Assembly: GCA_025453505.1 (NCBI GenBank)
Contig: JALOQG010000001.1
Span: 1-49,393 of the forward strand
Length of the DNA: 49,393 nt
Reading direction: 5' to 3'
Origin: Myxococcota bacterium
Lineage (GTDB): Bacteria; Myxococcota_A; UBA9160; PR03
Notes under the pieces: model-generated
Told to the model about the DNA's origin: nothing
The model's input: the letters and a program-made list of their open reading frames with translations, nothing else
Databases searched by the model: none
Made by a program: the position numbers and the translations under genes
Part shown: positions 9,149 through 17,486 of the stretch, piece by piece
Position numbering within the stretch: the stretch's first letter is position 1
How the letters are laid out: each line of letters opens with the position of its first letter

Positions 9149-12100
9149 GTGCGGTCGCAGAGCGCTGCGGCGACGTCGCGTTCGGCGGCGAGGCCGAGCG
9201 CGGCGAATCCGTCGCGGGCGGCGGCGAGCAGGGCGACGGCGGAGTCGTTCGTTGCCGCGAGCCGGCGGCCCATCTCGAGCCGGGTGCGCGCGAGCTCGGG
9301 CCGCATGCCCAGCGATCCAGCGACGTCGAGACTCTCGTTCCAGCGTCGCTGGGCGGTGTCGTGGCGGCCGACGATCCATGCTTCCGTGCCTGCACTCCGC
9401 AACACCTCGGGCCGCCGCCACGCCACGCGCGTCGCGAGTCGCAGGGCGGCGCTCCGGCTGCGCGCGGCGTTGCGCCGCTCGCGGCGTCCCGCGCCGGGTT
9501 CCTCGAGACGCGCGACGTCGAGGATCTGTCGCGCACGCAGCAAGTCGCAGGCGTGGTACGGCAGCAGGCGCCCGGCTCCCTGCAGCCGCTGCTCGCCGCG
9601 CGCGAGGCTCGCACGTGCACCCTCGGCGTCGCCGGCCAGCCACTGCGCCACCGCGCGGTGTCCGAGCGCCGAGACCTGGAACGCAGGCTCGGCGTGCTCG
9701 TCGAGATACTCGTCGAGCGCGGCGATCGCGCCGCCGAGATCCCGGCGTTCGAGCCGCGTCATCGCGACCAGGAATCGCTGCGCAGACGCCGCGAGGTCGT
9801 AGCGATACTGGTCGGCGATCTTCGCGAGCCGCTCGGCGCAGGTCGCGGCGGCGTCCCAATCGCCGCGGTAGAGGCGGCGCAGGCCGTCGAGGTTGAGCGA
9901 GTTGGTCACCTCCCAGAGGCGGCCGTAGCGGAGCCCGTCCTCGAGCAGCGCTTCGTCGGCGACGTGGGCGTCGCTCCAATGCCCGGCCAGCACGTGGTGG
10001 AGCTGGCTCATCATCCGGTAGTGGACGCGATCGCGGACGTCGTCGTCGCGCACGAGCCGGCGCGCGCGCGCGAGGAAGCGCCGCCCGATCGCGAACGACA
10101 CGCCGCCGTACGAGAAGATCCCGACCGCGCCCGCATACATCGCGCCGGCGCCCGGAACCGTCGAAGGATCGACACGCCCGAGTCGCGCGAGCGTCGCGAC
10201 CGAATCGAACACGAAGCGCGTCGGCGACGCGGTCGTCTGCGTCTGCGCGCGCTCGTACATGATCGCGATGATCTCGCGGTCCACGTCGCGTGCCGGTCGC
10301 GCGGCCATGCGCCCGGGCGACACGAGCTGCGCGAGCACCGCGAGGGCGTCGCGCGCGAACGCCGCGACCAGGCGCCCGTTGCTGCGCGGCACCCGCACGC
10401 CGAGATGTTCGAGCGCCTGCTGGTAGTGCTCGTCCGCCTCGAGCAGGCGCCCGCGGTGGAAGAGTGCGAGCGCGACGTGATGCGCGAGGCGCGCCTTCCT
10501 GGCGGGGTCGCCGCCCGCGCCGTGTCGCGCGAGGTAGAGCTTCGAAGCCTCCTGGAAGAAGTGGAGCGCCTCGCTCGACGCCGCGACGCGCGCGGCGTCC
10601 TCGCCGGCGCGGAACAGGAACTCCTCGGCGCGCGTGGCGTCGCCGCCCTTTCCGTAGTGCCACGCCAACATGCCCGCGCGGCCGGGCACGGTATCGGGGA
10701 GGCGTTCCTCGATCGCCCTCGCCACCGAACGGTGGAGCTCCTCGCGCCGCGTCTCGAGCAGTCCGTCGTAGACGACCTCGTGCAGGAGCGGATGCGCGAA
10801 CGCCCACTCGACGCCGCTGCTGCGATCCCACGGCACGAGGAACTCGGCCTCCGCGAGGCGGAGCAGGTCCTCGGCGACACGCGTCGCTTCGCCGAGCACG
10901 CCGACGAGCACGGCTTCGTGGAAGCTGCGTCCGATCACCGACGCGAGCTGGAGCAGGCTGCGCCGCTGCGCCGGCAGCCGGTCCACGCGCGCCATCACTA
11001 CGCCGTGCAGCGTGTCCGGGATCGTGACCTCGTGGATGCGGTCGGTGGCGCGGAAGCGGCCGTCCGGATCGTGCTCGACGGCGCCTGCGTCGACGAGCGC
11101 GCGCACGACCTCCTCGAGGAAGAACGGATTGCCCTGCGCCCGGTCCTCGATCGTCGCGCGCGTGGCGTGCGGCAGCGCATCGGTCGCGAACAGGTTCGCG
11201 AGCAGCTCGCGCGCCGCGCCGCGCGGCAGCGGCTCGAGACGCACCACCAGCAGATCGACGCCGGCGGCGCGCGCCGATGCTTCCGCGCGGTCCGCCGTCG
11301 CCGTGTGACCGGGCCGCGCGACGAACGCGAAGAGGATCGCGTGCTCGCGCGCGAGCGGCAGCAACGCCGCGAGCAGCTCGATCGACGACTCGTCGGCCCA
11401 GTGCAGGTCGTCCATCACGAAGACGACGGGCCGGTCGCTCGCGGCGCCGCGCAGCAGCTGGCCGATCGTGCGGTGCAGCAGCTTCTCGCGCGCATCGCCC
11501 GCGATGCGTTCGATGCGCGCGCGCTGCGGGGCATCGAGGCGCAGGCCGACGAGGTTGGCGAGCAGTGGCGCTGCATCCTGCGCTTCGCCGGGCAGCCAGC
11601 GGCCGGCGAGCGCGTCGAGCTTCGCGCGCGCCGCGCCCTCGTCGTCGGCGTCGCCGATGCCCGCCCAGCCGCGCAGCAGGTCTGCGAAAGGGTGGAAGCG
11701 CAGGCTGCGGCCGGTCGAGAGCGAGCGTCCCTCGAGCCACGTGAGCGACGCCGCCTCGGGGCTCGCGGCCAGCTCCGCGACGAGCCGCGACTTGCCGAGT
11801 CCCGCTTCGGCTTGCAGCGCGACGGCGCCGCCGTGACCGCCGGCGAGTGCGACGAGCCGCTCGCGCAGCGTCGCGAGTTCGCTGCCGCGGCCGACCAGCG
11901 GCGAGAACACGCGGCGTCCGCGGCCGGCGCGCTCCCGGTGCCGCTGCACGCGATCGGAGCGCAGCTCGAACGCGGCGATGGGCGCGTCGTGTCCGGCGAG
12001 CGTGAGCGGGGCGAGCGGCGCGAACTCGAAGACGCCGCGCACGAGCCGCTCGGTGTCGGCGCCGACGAAGATCTGTCCGGCCTCGGCCCAGTCGGTGAGC

Positions 12101-13848
12101 TGCGAGGCGACGTCGACGGGATCGCCCATCACGGCGAACTCGCGCAGCAGCGGACCGCTGACGTCGCCGGCGATGCCGAGCCCGGTGTGGATGCCCGCGT
12201 GCACGGAGAGCGGCGGCTCGATGCCCCGCTCGGCGTTGTAGGCGCGCACCCGCTCGCGCATCTCGATCGCCGCGTTGATCGCAGCGCGCGGCGCGTCCTC
12301 GATCGCCTCGGGCACGCCGAAGGTCGCCATCACGCAGTCGCCGAGATGCTTCTCGACGTGCCCGCCGTGATCGCGTGCGATGCCGTCGAGCAGATCGAGA
12401 CAGCCGGCGACGACCGGGTAGGCCGCCTCCGCGCCGAGCCGCTCGGTCATCGCGGTGAAGCCGCTGATGTCGGCGAACAGGATCGTCGCGCGACGCCGTT
12501 CGGCGTCGGCAGAGCGGGCGGCGCGATCGGCCTGCGCGCGTTCGGTCGCGAGCGCCGGCGCGAGGTGGACGCCGAGCACGAGACGTCCCGGGTGATCGCC
12601 GGCCCGTTCGAGGAGCAGCGCGCGCGCGTCCGGTGCGAGCGCGGCGTCCGGTGCGAGTGCGTCGACCAGACGCTCGGCGTCGGCTCGGCCCAGTCGGCCG
12701 AGCCGGATCTCGCGGCAGCATTCGCCGAGCGCGCGCGCGCACACGGCCAACGGCGCGTCGCTCGTCTCGGCCGTCACGACGAAGAGCAGCGGGCACTGCG
12801 TCGCGAGCGCGAGCGCCGGCGCCAGCGCGGCGAACGATTCCGGGTCGAGTCGCTCGACGTCCTCGATCACGACGAGGAGCGGCCGGGCCCGGGCGGACGC
12901 GGAGAGAGCGGTCGCCACGGCGGCGGACAGCGAGGCGGGATCCGTCGTGTCGATCGAAGCGCCGCCGAGCGCCGCGACGAGATCACGGGCGGCGCTTCCG
13001 CGCGCGGCGTCCTCGGAGGCCGGATGCAGGACGACGACCGCGATGCCGGCCAGCGCGGGCTCGGTGGCGAGATCCGCGAGCAGCCGCGAACGCCCCGAAC
13101 CGTCTTCGCCGAGCAGCGCGATCGCTCCGCCGCGGCCGCCGGCGAGCGCACCGATCGCATCGGCGAGCGCCGCGCGTTCGGCGTCGCGGCCGATCAGGCG
13201 CGCGGCGGGCGGATCCTCCGGCGCGAGTGTGCGTACCGCGCGCGAGCCGCGTACGCCGATCAGCTCCGCCGCTGCGACCGTCCGCGATTTGCCCTCGAGC
13301 GCGAGCGCCTCGAGCGGCGTCCAAGCGAAGCGGTCGCCGGCCTCGCGCACGCTCGCCGCGTCCCCGCGGATCGCGTCGAGACGGGCGCGCGCCTTGAGGC
13401 GCGCCGCGACATTGACGGTGTCGCCGAGCACGTGGAACTCGCGAACGACGCGGCCGCCGACGTCGCCCGCGACGATCGCGCCGGTCGCGATGCCCCCCTG
13501 GAGCGCGAGACGCACCGGGAGCCCGAGCGCGCGGTCGTAGGCGCGCACCTGCCGGCGCATGTCGAGGACCGCCTCCGCCGCGGCGCGCGCCGGACGCGCG
13601 AGCGGTGCGGGATGTCCGAACACGACCATCAGGCTGTCGCCCTGGTACTTGTCGACCGCGCCGCCGTGGCGGCGCGCGATCGCATCGAGCAGACGCAGAC
13701 AGCCCGTCACCGCGAGGTACGCGCGCTCCGGGCCGACGGATTGCGACAACGCCGTGAAGCCCGCGACGCCGACGAAGACGATCGTGGCGTCGACCCGGCG
13801 TGCCGCCGGCGGCTCGGGTCGGTGGCCGTCGCGTGCGGGGACATCCAT
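9145..13848 (-). CDS. Tandem class III cyclase / AAA ATPase / TPR signalling protein (1567 aa)
   Basis: Order: CHD1 (about 20-195), AAA-like module 1 (215-440), CHD2 (450-630), AAA module 2 (648-1010), TPR-like helical tail (1100-1540). CHD1 has Lys67, Asp71 (second metal), Asp143, Asn146 and Arg150, but Gly27 replaces the first metal Asp (FVGVAGFT). CHD2 has both metal residues (Asp460 in FADISGFT, Asp504), while Asn and Arg of the transition-state motif are Asp579 and Gln583 (GDPVDVASQL). One composite site is therefore possible and the other is dead. AAA2 has an intact P-loop (EAGLGKS, Lys686) and Walker B VVFVMDDLHWAD. AAA1 has GEDGSGRS with Arg253 for Lys. No membrane segment is seen, so a cytosolic location is likely. 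Lys67/Asp143 favour ATP over GTP by family rules. The upstream 173-nt region is shared with the divergent LolA-like gene. Confidence 0.9.
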   Translation of the reverse strand: MDVPARDGHRPEPPAARRVDATIVFVGVAGFTALSQSVGPERAYLAVTGCLRLLDAIARRHGGAVDKYQGDSLMVVFGHPAPLARPARAAAEAVLDMRRQVRAYDRALGLPVRLALQGGIATGAIVAGDVGGRVVREFHVLGDTVNVAARLKARARLDAIRGDAASVREAGDRFAWTPLEALALEGKSRTVAAAELIGVRGSRAVRTLAPEDPPAARLIGRDAERAALADAIGALAGGRGGAIALLGEDGSGRSRLLADLATEPALAGIAVVVLHPASEDAARGSAARDLVAALGGASIDTTDPASLSAAVATALSASARARPLLVVIEDVERLDPESFAALAPALALATQCPLLFVVTAETSDAPLAVCARALGECCREIRLGRLGRADAERLVDALAPDAALAPDARALLLERAGDHPGRLVLGVHLAPALATERAQADRAARSADAERRRATILFADISGFTAMTERLGAEAAYPVVAGCLDLLDGIARDHGGHVEKHLGDCVMATFGVPEAIEDAPRAAINAAIEMRERVRAYNAERGIEPPLSVHAGIHTGLGIAGDVSGPLLREFAVMGDPVDVASQLTDWAEAGQIFVGADTERLVRGVFEFAPLAPLTLAGHDAPIAAFELRSDRVQRHRERAGRGRRVFSPLVGRGSELATLRERLVALAGGHGGAVALQAEAGLGKSRLVAELAASPEAASLTWLEGRSLSTGRSLRFHPFADLLRGWAGIGDADDEGAARAKLDALAGRWLPGEAQDAAPLLANLVGLRLDAPQRARIERIAGDAREKLLHRTIGQLLRGAASDRPVVFVMDDLHWADESSIELLAALLPLAREHAILFAFVARPGHTATADRAEASARAAGVDLLVVRLEPLPRGAARELLANLFATDALPHATRATIEDRAQGNPFFLEEVVRALVDAGAVEHDPDGRFRATDRIHEVTIPDTLHGVVMARVDRLPAQRRSLLQLASVIGRSFHEAVLVGVLGEATRVAEDLLRLAEAEFLVPWDRSSGVEWAFAHPLLHEVVYDGLLETRREELHRSVARAIEERLPDTVPGRAGMLAWHYGKGGDATRAEEFLFRAGEDAARVAASSEALHFFQEASKLYLARHGAGGDPARKARLAHHVALALFHRGRLLEADEHYQQALEHLGVRVPRSNGRLVAAFARDALAVLAQLVSPGRMAARPARDVDREIIAIMYERAQTQTTASPTRFVFDSVATLARLGRVDPSTVPGAGAMYAGAVGIFSYGGVSFAIGRRFLARARRLVRDDDVRDRVHYRMMSQLHHVLAGHWSDAHVADEALLEDGLRYGRLWEVTNSLNLDGLRRLYRGDWDAAATCAERLAKIADQYRYDLAASAQRFLVAMTRLERRDLGGAIAALDEYLDEHAEPAFQVSALGHRAVAQWLAGDAEGARASLARGEQRLQGAGRLLPYHACDLLRARQILDVARLEEPGAGRRERRNAARSRSAALRLATRVAWRRPEVLRSAGTEAWIVGRHDTAQRRWNESLDVAGSLGMRPELARTRLEMGRRLAATNDSAVALLAAARDGFAALGLAAERDVAAALCDRT

Positions 13849-14021
13849 GCGCGCGACAGGATATCGGCGTGAGACGGTGTCGCCGCGGCGGGTCGGCCCT
13901 GCAGCATGCGACGGGCGCGGATCGCGCGAGGCGTGCTAGTCGTTGCCGCCGCCGACCGGAGCCGCGTCGCACTCCGCGGCTCCCTCTCGGCTCCGGCCAT
14001 CCGCAACAGGAGAGGGCGCGC

Positions 14022-14849
14022 GTGCAGACCTTCGTCCTTCCCGGCTACCGCTCCCTGCGTCGCGTGGCGATCGGGCTGCTCTGTGCCGCAGCGCTCGGGG
14101 GCGCGTTCGCGCCCGAGGCGCGCGCGCAGGCGTCCGCCGAGGACGTCGAGCGCTGTCTGCGCCAGAACCTGCCGAAGCGGTCGAGCGTCCAGACGATGCG
14201 CTTCGACACGCGCGATCGCATGGGCAACACGCGCCGCATCGAGGGGAAGATCTTCTGGCGGCGCGGCGAGAGCGACGCGCACTCGAAGACGCTGGTCCGC
14301 ATCGAGGCCCCGCCCGAGCTGCGCGGATCGTCCTATCTGCTGCTCGAGAAGCCCGACGTGCTCGACATCTTCGTCTACCTGCCCGAGTTCCAGAAGGTGC
14401 GCCGCATCACGCCGCACGCGCTCGCGGGCTCGCTCTTCGGCACCGACTTCTCGTACGAGGACATGATGCGCCTGCGCCACGTCTTCGAGCGCCAGCGCGC
14501 CGAACGCCTCGCCGACGAGCGCGTCGGCGAGCGCGACGCGTTCGTCGTACAGCTCGTGCCGCCGCCGGAGTCGGGTTCGGCGTACGAGCGCGTCAAGGCG
14601 TGGGTCGATCAGAAGAGCTGCGTGCCGCTGCGCATGGAGTTCGTCGCGAAGGGCGGCTCGCTCGCCAAGGAACTCACCTCGGATCCCGCGACGTTTTCGC
14701 AGCGCGGCTCGATCTGGGTGGCGAGCGCCTTCGTGCTGCGCGACCTGCACGAGCAGACCGAGACCGCGCTCGAGCTCGGCGAGATCGAGGCGGACGTCGA
14801 CCTGCCCGACCGGCTCTTCAGCGAGCGGGCGCTCGCCCAGGGCAACTGA
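14022..14849 (+). CDS. LolA-like outer-membrane lipoprotein-sorting family protein
   Basis: A 275-aa secreted protein. The signal peptide (residues 1-35, RRVAIGLLCAAALGGAFAPEARA) ends at a likely signal peptidase I site after ARA or AQA. The body matches the LolA-like family found next to RND/MMPL permeases: VFIYLPEF-type strand (here IFVYLPEFQKVRRITP), then GTDFSYEDMMRL. Start is the GTG at 14022, preceded by AGGAGAGG at 14008-14015; longer readings lack a signal peptide. In this family the periplasmic protein is thought to hand hydrophobic cargo to or from the partner permease, which is encoded directly downstream. Confidence 0.85.
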   Translation: MQTFVLPGYRSLRRVAIGLLCAAALGGAFAPEARAQASAEDVERCLRQNLPKRSSVQTMRFDTRDRMGNTRRIEGKIFWRRGESDAHSKTLVRIEAPPELRGSSYLLLEKPDVLDIFVYLPEFQKVRRITPHALAGSLFGTDFSYEDMMRLRHVFERQRAERLADERVGERDAFVVQLVPPPESGSAYERVKAWVDQKSCVPLRMEFVAKGGSLAKELTSDPATFSQRGSIWVASAFVLRDLHEQTETALELGEIEADVDLPDRLFSERALAQGN

Positions 14850-14887
14850 TTCGGCTGCTGGCGGGCATCGCGTCGCGACCGGGCCGG

Positions 14888-17485
14888 GTGCTCGCCGTCG
14901 CCGCGCTGGTCACGGCGGGCGCGCTCGCCGGGCTCGTCGATCTGCGCACCGGCGCGGTGCGGCTGAGCGTCGATCCCTCGGCCGTGCACCTGCTCCCCGC
15001 CACCGGCCCGGAGCGCGATCAATACGAGCGCGCCCGCCAGCTCTTCGGCGCCGAGGAGCCGTTCGTCGTCGCGCTCGCGGCCGACGACGTGTTCCGTCCC
15101 GACGTCCTGCGCCGCGTCGCGACGCTGAGTGCGGAGCTCGCGGCGCTGCCCGAGATCCACCACGTCGTGTCGCTCGCGACGGCGCCCGACGTGATCGCGA
15201 GCGAGAACGGCGACATCGAGCTGCGTCCGATCCTCGACGCGATTCCCGAGCGTCCCGAGGAGCTCGCGGCGCTGCGCGCGCGCACGCTCGGCAATCCGCT
15301 CTACCGCGGCACGCTGGTCGCCGACGACGCTCGCACCGTGGCGCTCTTCGCGTACCCGGATCGGCTCTCGTCGCGCGATCTGCTGGCCAGCGGCGTCGCC
15401 GATCGCGTCGAGGTCGCCGCGCGCGCGCACGCCGGAGCCGGCGTCGAGGTGTTCGTCAGCGGCATTCCGTTCGCGACCGCGAAGCTCTCCGACCTGCTGC
15501 TGCGCGAGCTGCGCACGCTGTTGCCGCTCACCGTGCTCGTGCTCTGCGTCGTGCTCGCCTTCGCGTTCCGATCGGTGCTCGGCGTCGTGCTGCCGATCAC
15601 GTCGGTGTCGCTCGCGCTCGTGTGGACGCTCGGCGTGATGGCCTGGACGGGCCGCTCGCTGAACCTCGTGACGGCGATCCTGCCTCCGCTCGTCGTCACG
15701 GTCGGCCTCGCGTACGCGATGCACGTCGTCGCGGATTTCGGCGCGCGGCTCGCCGAAATTCCCCGCGATCGCGCGGGGCGCATGCAGCTCGCCGGCGAAG
15801 TGGTCGGCGAGATCGGCGTCTCGGTGCTGCTGGCGGGCATGACCACGCTCGCGGGCTTCCTCTCGCTCGCGCTCTCGCCGATCGCGGCGATCCGCGAGCT
15901 CGCGCTCTTCGCGGTGCTCGGCGTCGCGTTCGCGGTCGTGTCGGCGATCACGGTCACGCCCGCGCTGCTCGCGGTACTGCCCGGCACCCCGGTGCGCGCG
16001 CCGCGCGGCGGCGATTGGCTGGGACGCAAGGCCGGCTCGCTCGCGGACTTCGCGGTGCGCCGCCGCGCTCTCATCGTGTCGGTGGCGGCCCTCGCGGTCG
16101 CTTTCGGTGCGTGGGGCGCACGCCGCATCGAGACGGCGACCGAGTTCGTCGGCAACCTCGATCGCAGCACGCAGATGCGCGCCGACTACGAGGCGATCAA
16201 CGCGCGGCTCGGCGGCGCCAACCTGATCCAGATCGCGATCGATTCGCCGCTGGAGCAGGCGTTTCTCGAGCCGGCGAACCTGCGCGTGCTCACCGAGCTG
16301 ACGCAATGGCTCGGCGCGCAACCGGAGATCGGCGGCGCGGTGTCGCTGGCCGACTACGTGGCGCTGGTGAATCACGCCATGTCGGACGGCGATCCCGCGG
16401 CGCTGCGTGTGCCCGACACGAAGCGCGCCGTCGGTCAGCTCCTGCTCTTCGGCGCCAGCGACGAGACCGAACGCCTGACCGACGCGCGCTATCAGACCGC
16501 GAACGTCGTGGTGCGTGCCAGCGTCGGCGACTCACGCGGCGTGGCGGCGCTGGTCGATTGCATCGAGACGCGGCTCGCCGCGCTGCCCGAGCCCCTGCAC
16601 GCGACGGTGACGGGCAACGTCGTGCTCTTCGGCAAGAGCCTCGACGACCTCGCCGGCGGCCAGTGGGCGAGCCTCGGCGCCGCCTTCCTGATGATCTACG
16701 CGTGTCTCGCCGCGCTCTTCACCTCGCTCCTCGTCGGTTCGATCGCGCTCGGCATCGCCGCCGACGACACGATCCACACCATGGCGCGCTTCAACACCGA
16801 GGCGCGCCGGCTCGGCGACGAGCGGCGCGCGATCGACGCGGCCCTGCGCGGCGTGATCCGGCCGATCACGTTCACGCTCGTGGGACTCTGCCTCGGCTTC
16901 TCGGTGCTCGGATTCTCCGAGCTGCGTTCGCAAGCGGAGTTCGGCCTGCTCGCGGCCGCGACGCTGGCGGTCGGCTGGGTGGTGGACATGACGCTGACGC
17001 CGGCGCTCTGCGCGGGCGTGCGCGTGGTGACGCTGTGGGACGTGCTGACGCTCGATCTCGGCGCCGATCCCGCGCGCGAGATCCCGCTCTTCGCCGGCAT
17101 GAGCCGCCAGCAGATGCGGATCTTCGTGCTGCTCGCGTCGCCGCGTACGCTCGCCGCCGGCGAGCTGCTCTTCCGCGAGGGCGATCCGGCGCGGCACGGA
17201 TACCTGGTCCTGGAAGGACGCCTCGAGACGTCGGTGGACCGCGACGGCGAACGCATCGTGCTCGAGCCGATCGAACGCGGGGACACCACGGGCGAGATCG
17301 GCCTTTTCGCGATGCGGCGCAGCGCCGACGTGCGCGCGCTCGCGCCGACGCGGCTGGTGCGCTTCGACGGCGAAGATCTCGAGCGGCTGCGGCTCCGCTC
17401 GCCGCGCACCGCCGCGCTGCTGTATCGCAACCTGAACCGGATCCAGTCCGAGCGCCAGCTCGTGACCAGCGTCCGGGTGCGCTGA
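14888..17485 (+). CDS. RND/MMPL-family permease with C-terminal cyclic-nucleotide-binding domain
   Basis: About 865 aa from GTG 14888. Homology seems to begin earlier (LLAGIASRPGR), so a CTG at 14846 overlapping the LolA-like stop (CTGA), or ATT at 14849, may be the real start. Two RND halves are visible: first-half helices near LLPLTVLVLCVVLAFAF and PPLVVTVGLAYAMHVV; second half with SIALGIAADDTIH. In the second half TM8 runs straight into the GIAADDTIH helix (residues 593-625), and the usual intervening ~35 residues, including TM9, are missing. Residues 732-850 are a CNB domain whose phosphate cassette keeps G802-E803 and R811-S812-A813, so cNMP binding is plausible. It likely exports or moves lipophilic molecules with the LolA-like protein under nucleotide control (inference). 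Confidence 0.85.
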   Translation: MLAVAALVTAGALAGLVDLRTGAVRLSVDPSAVHLLPATGPERDQYERARQLFGAEEPFVVALAADDVFRPDVLRRVATLSAELAALPEIHHVVSLATAPDVIASENGDIELRPILDAIPERPEELAALRARTLGNPLYRGTLVADDARTVALFAYPDRLSSRDLLASGVADRVEVAARAHAGAGVEVFVSGIPFATAKLSDLLLRELRTLLPLTVLVLCVVLAFAFRSVLGVVLPITSVSLALVWTLGVMAWTGRSLNLVTAILPPLVVTVGLAYAMHVVADFGARLAEIPRDRAGRMQLAGEVVGEIGVSVLLAGMTTLAGFLSLALSPIAAIRELALFAVLGVAFAVVSAITVTPALLAVLPGTPVRAPRGGDWLGRKAGSLADFAVRRRALIVSVAALAVAFGAWGARRIETATEFVGNLDRSTQMRADYEAINARLGGANLIQIAIDSPLEQAFLEPANLRVLTELTQWLGAQPEIGGAVSLADYVALVNHAMSDGDPAALRVPDTKRAVGQLLLFGASDETERLTDARYQTANVVVRASVGDSRGVAALVDCIETRLAALPEPLHATVTGNVVLFGKSLDDLAGGQWASLGAAFLMIYACLAALFTSLLVGSIALGIAADDTIHTMARFNTEARRLGDERRAIDAALRGVIRPITFTLVGLCLGFSVLGFSELRSQAEFGLLAAATLAVGWVVDMTLTPALCAGVRVVTLWDVLTLDLGADPAREIPLFAGMSRQQMRIFVLLASPRTLAAGELLFREGDPARHGYLVLEGRLETSVDRDGERIVLEPIERGDTTGEIGLFAMRRSADVRALAPTRLVRFDGEDLERLRLRSPRTAALLYRNLNRIQSERQLVTSVRVR

Positions 17486-17486
17486 G

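Noticed and set aside
9007..13872. 1621-codon open frame on the plus strand antisense to the cyclase gene
   Set aside because: A shadow of G/C-rich third positions: Arg/Ala/Glu-rich with no domain, while the minus strand has clear cyclase, AAA and TPR motifs.
14022..14849. Longer LolA-like gene starting at 13800
   Set aside because: The extra N-terminal part is Arg-rich and antisense to the cyclase start; the GTG at 14022 has a Shine-Dalgarno site and gives a proper signal peptide.
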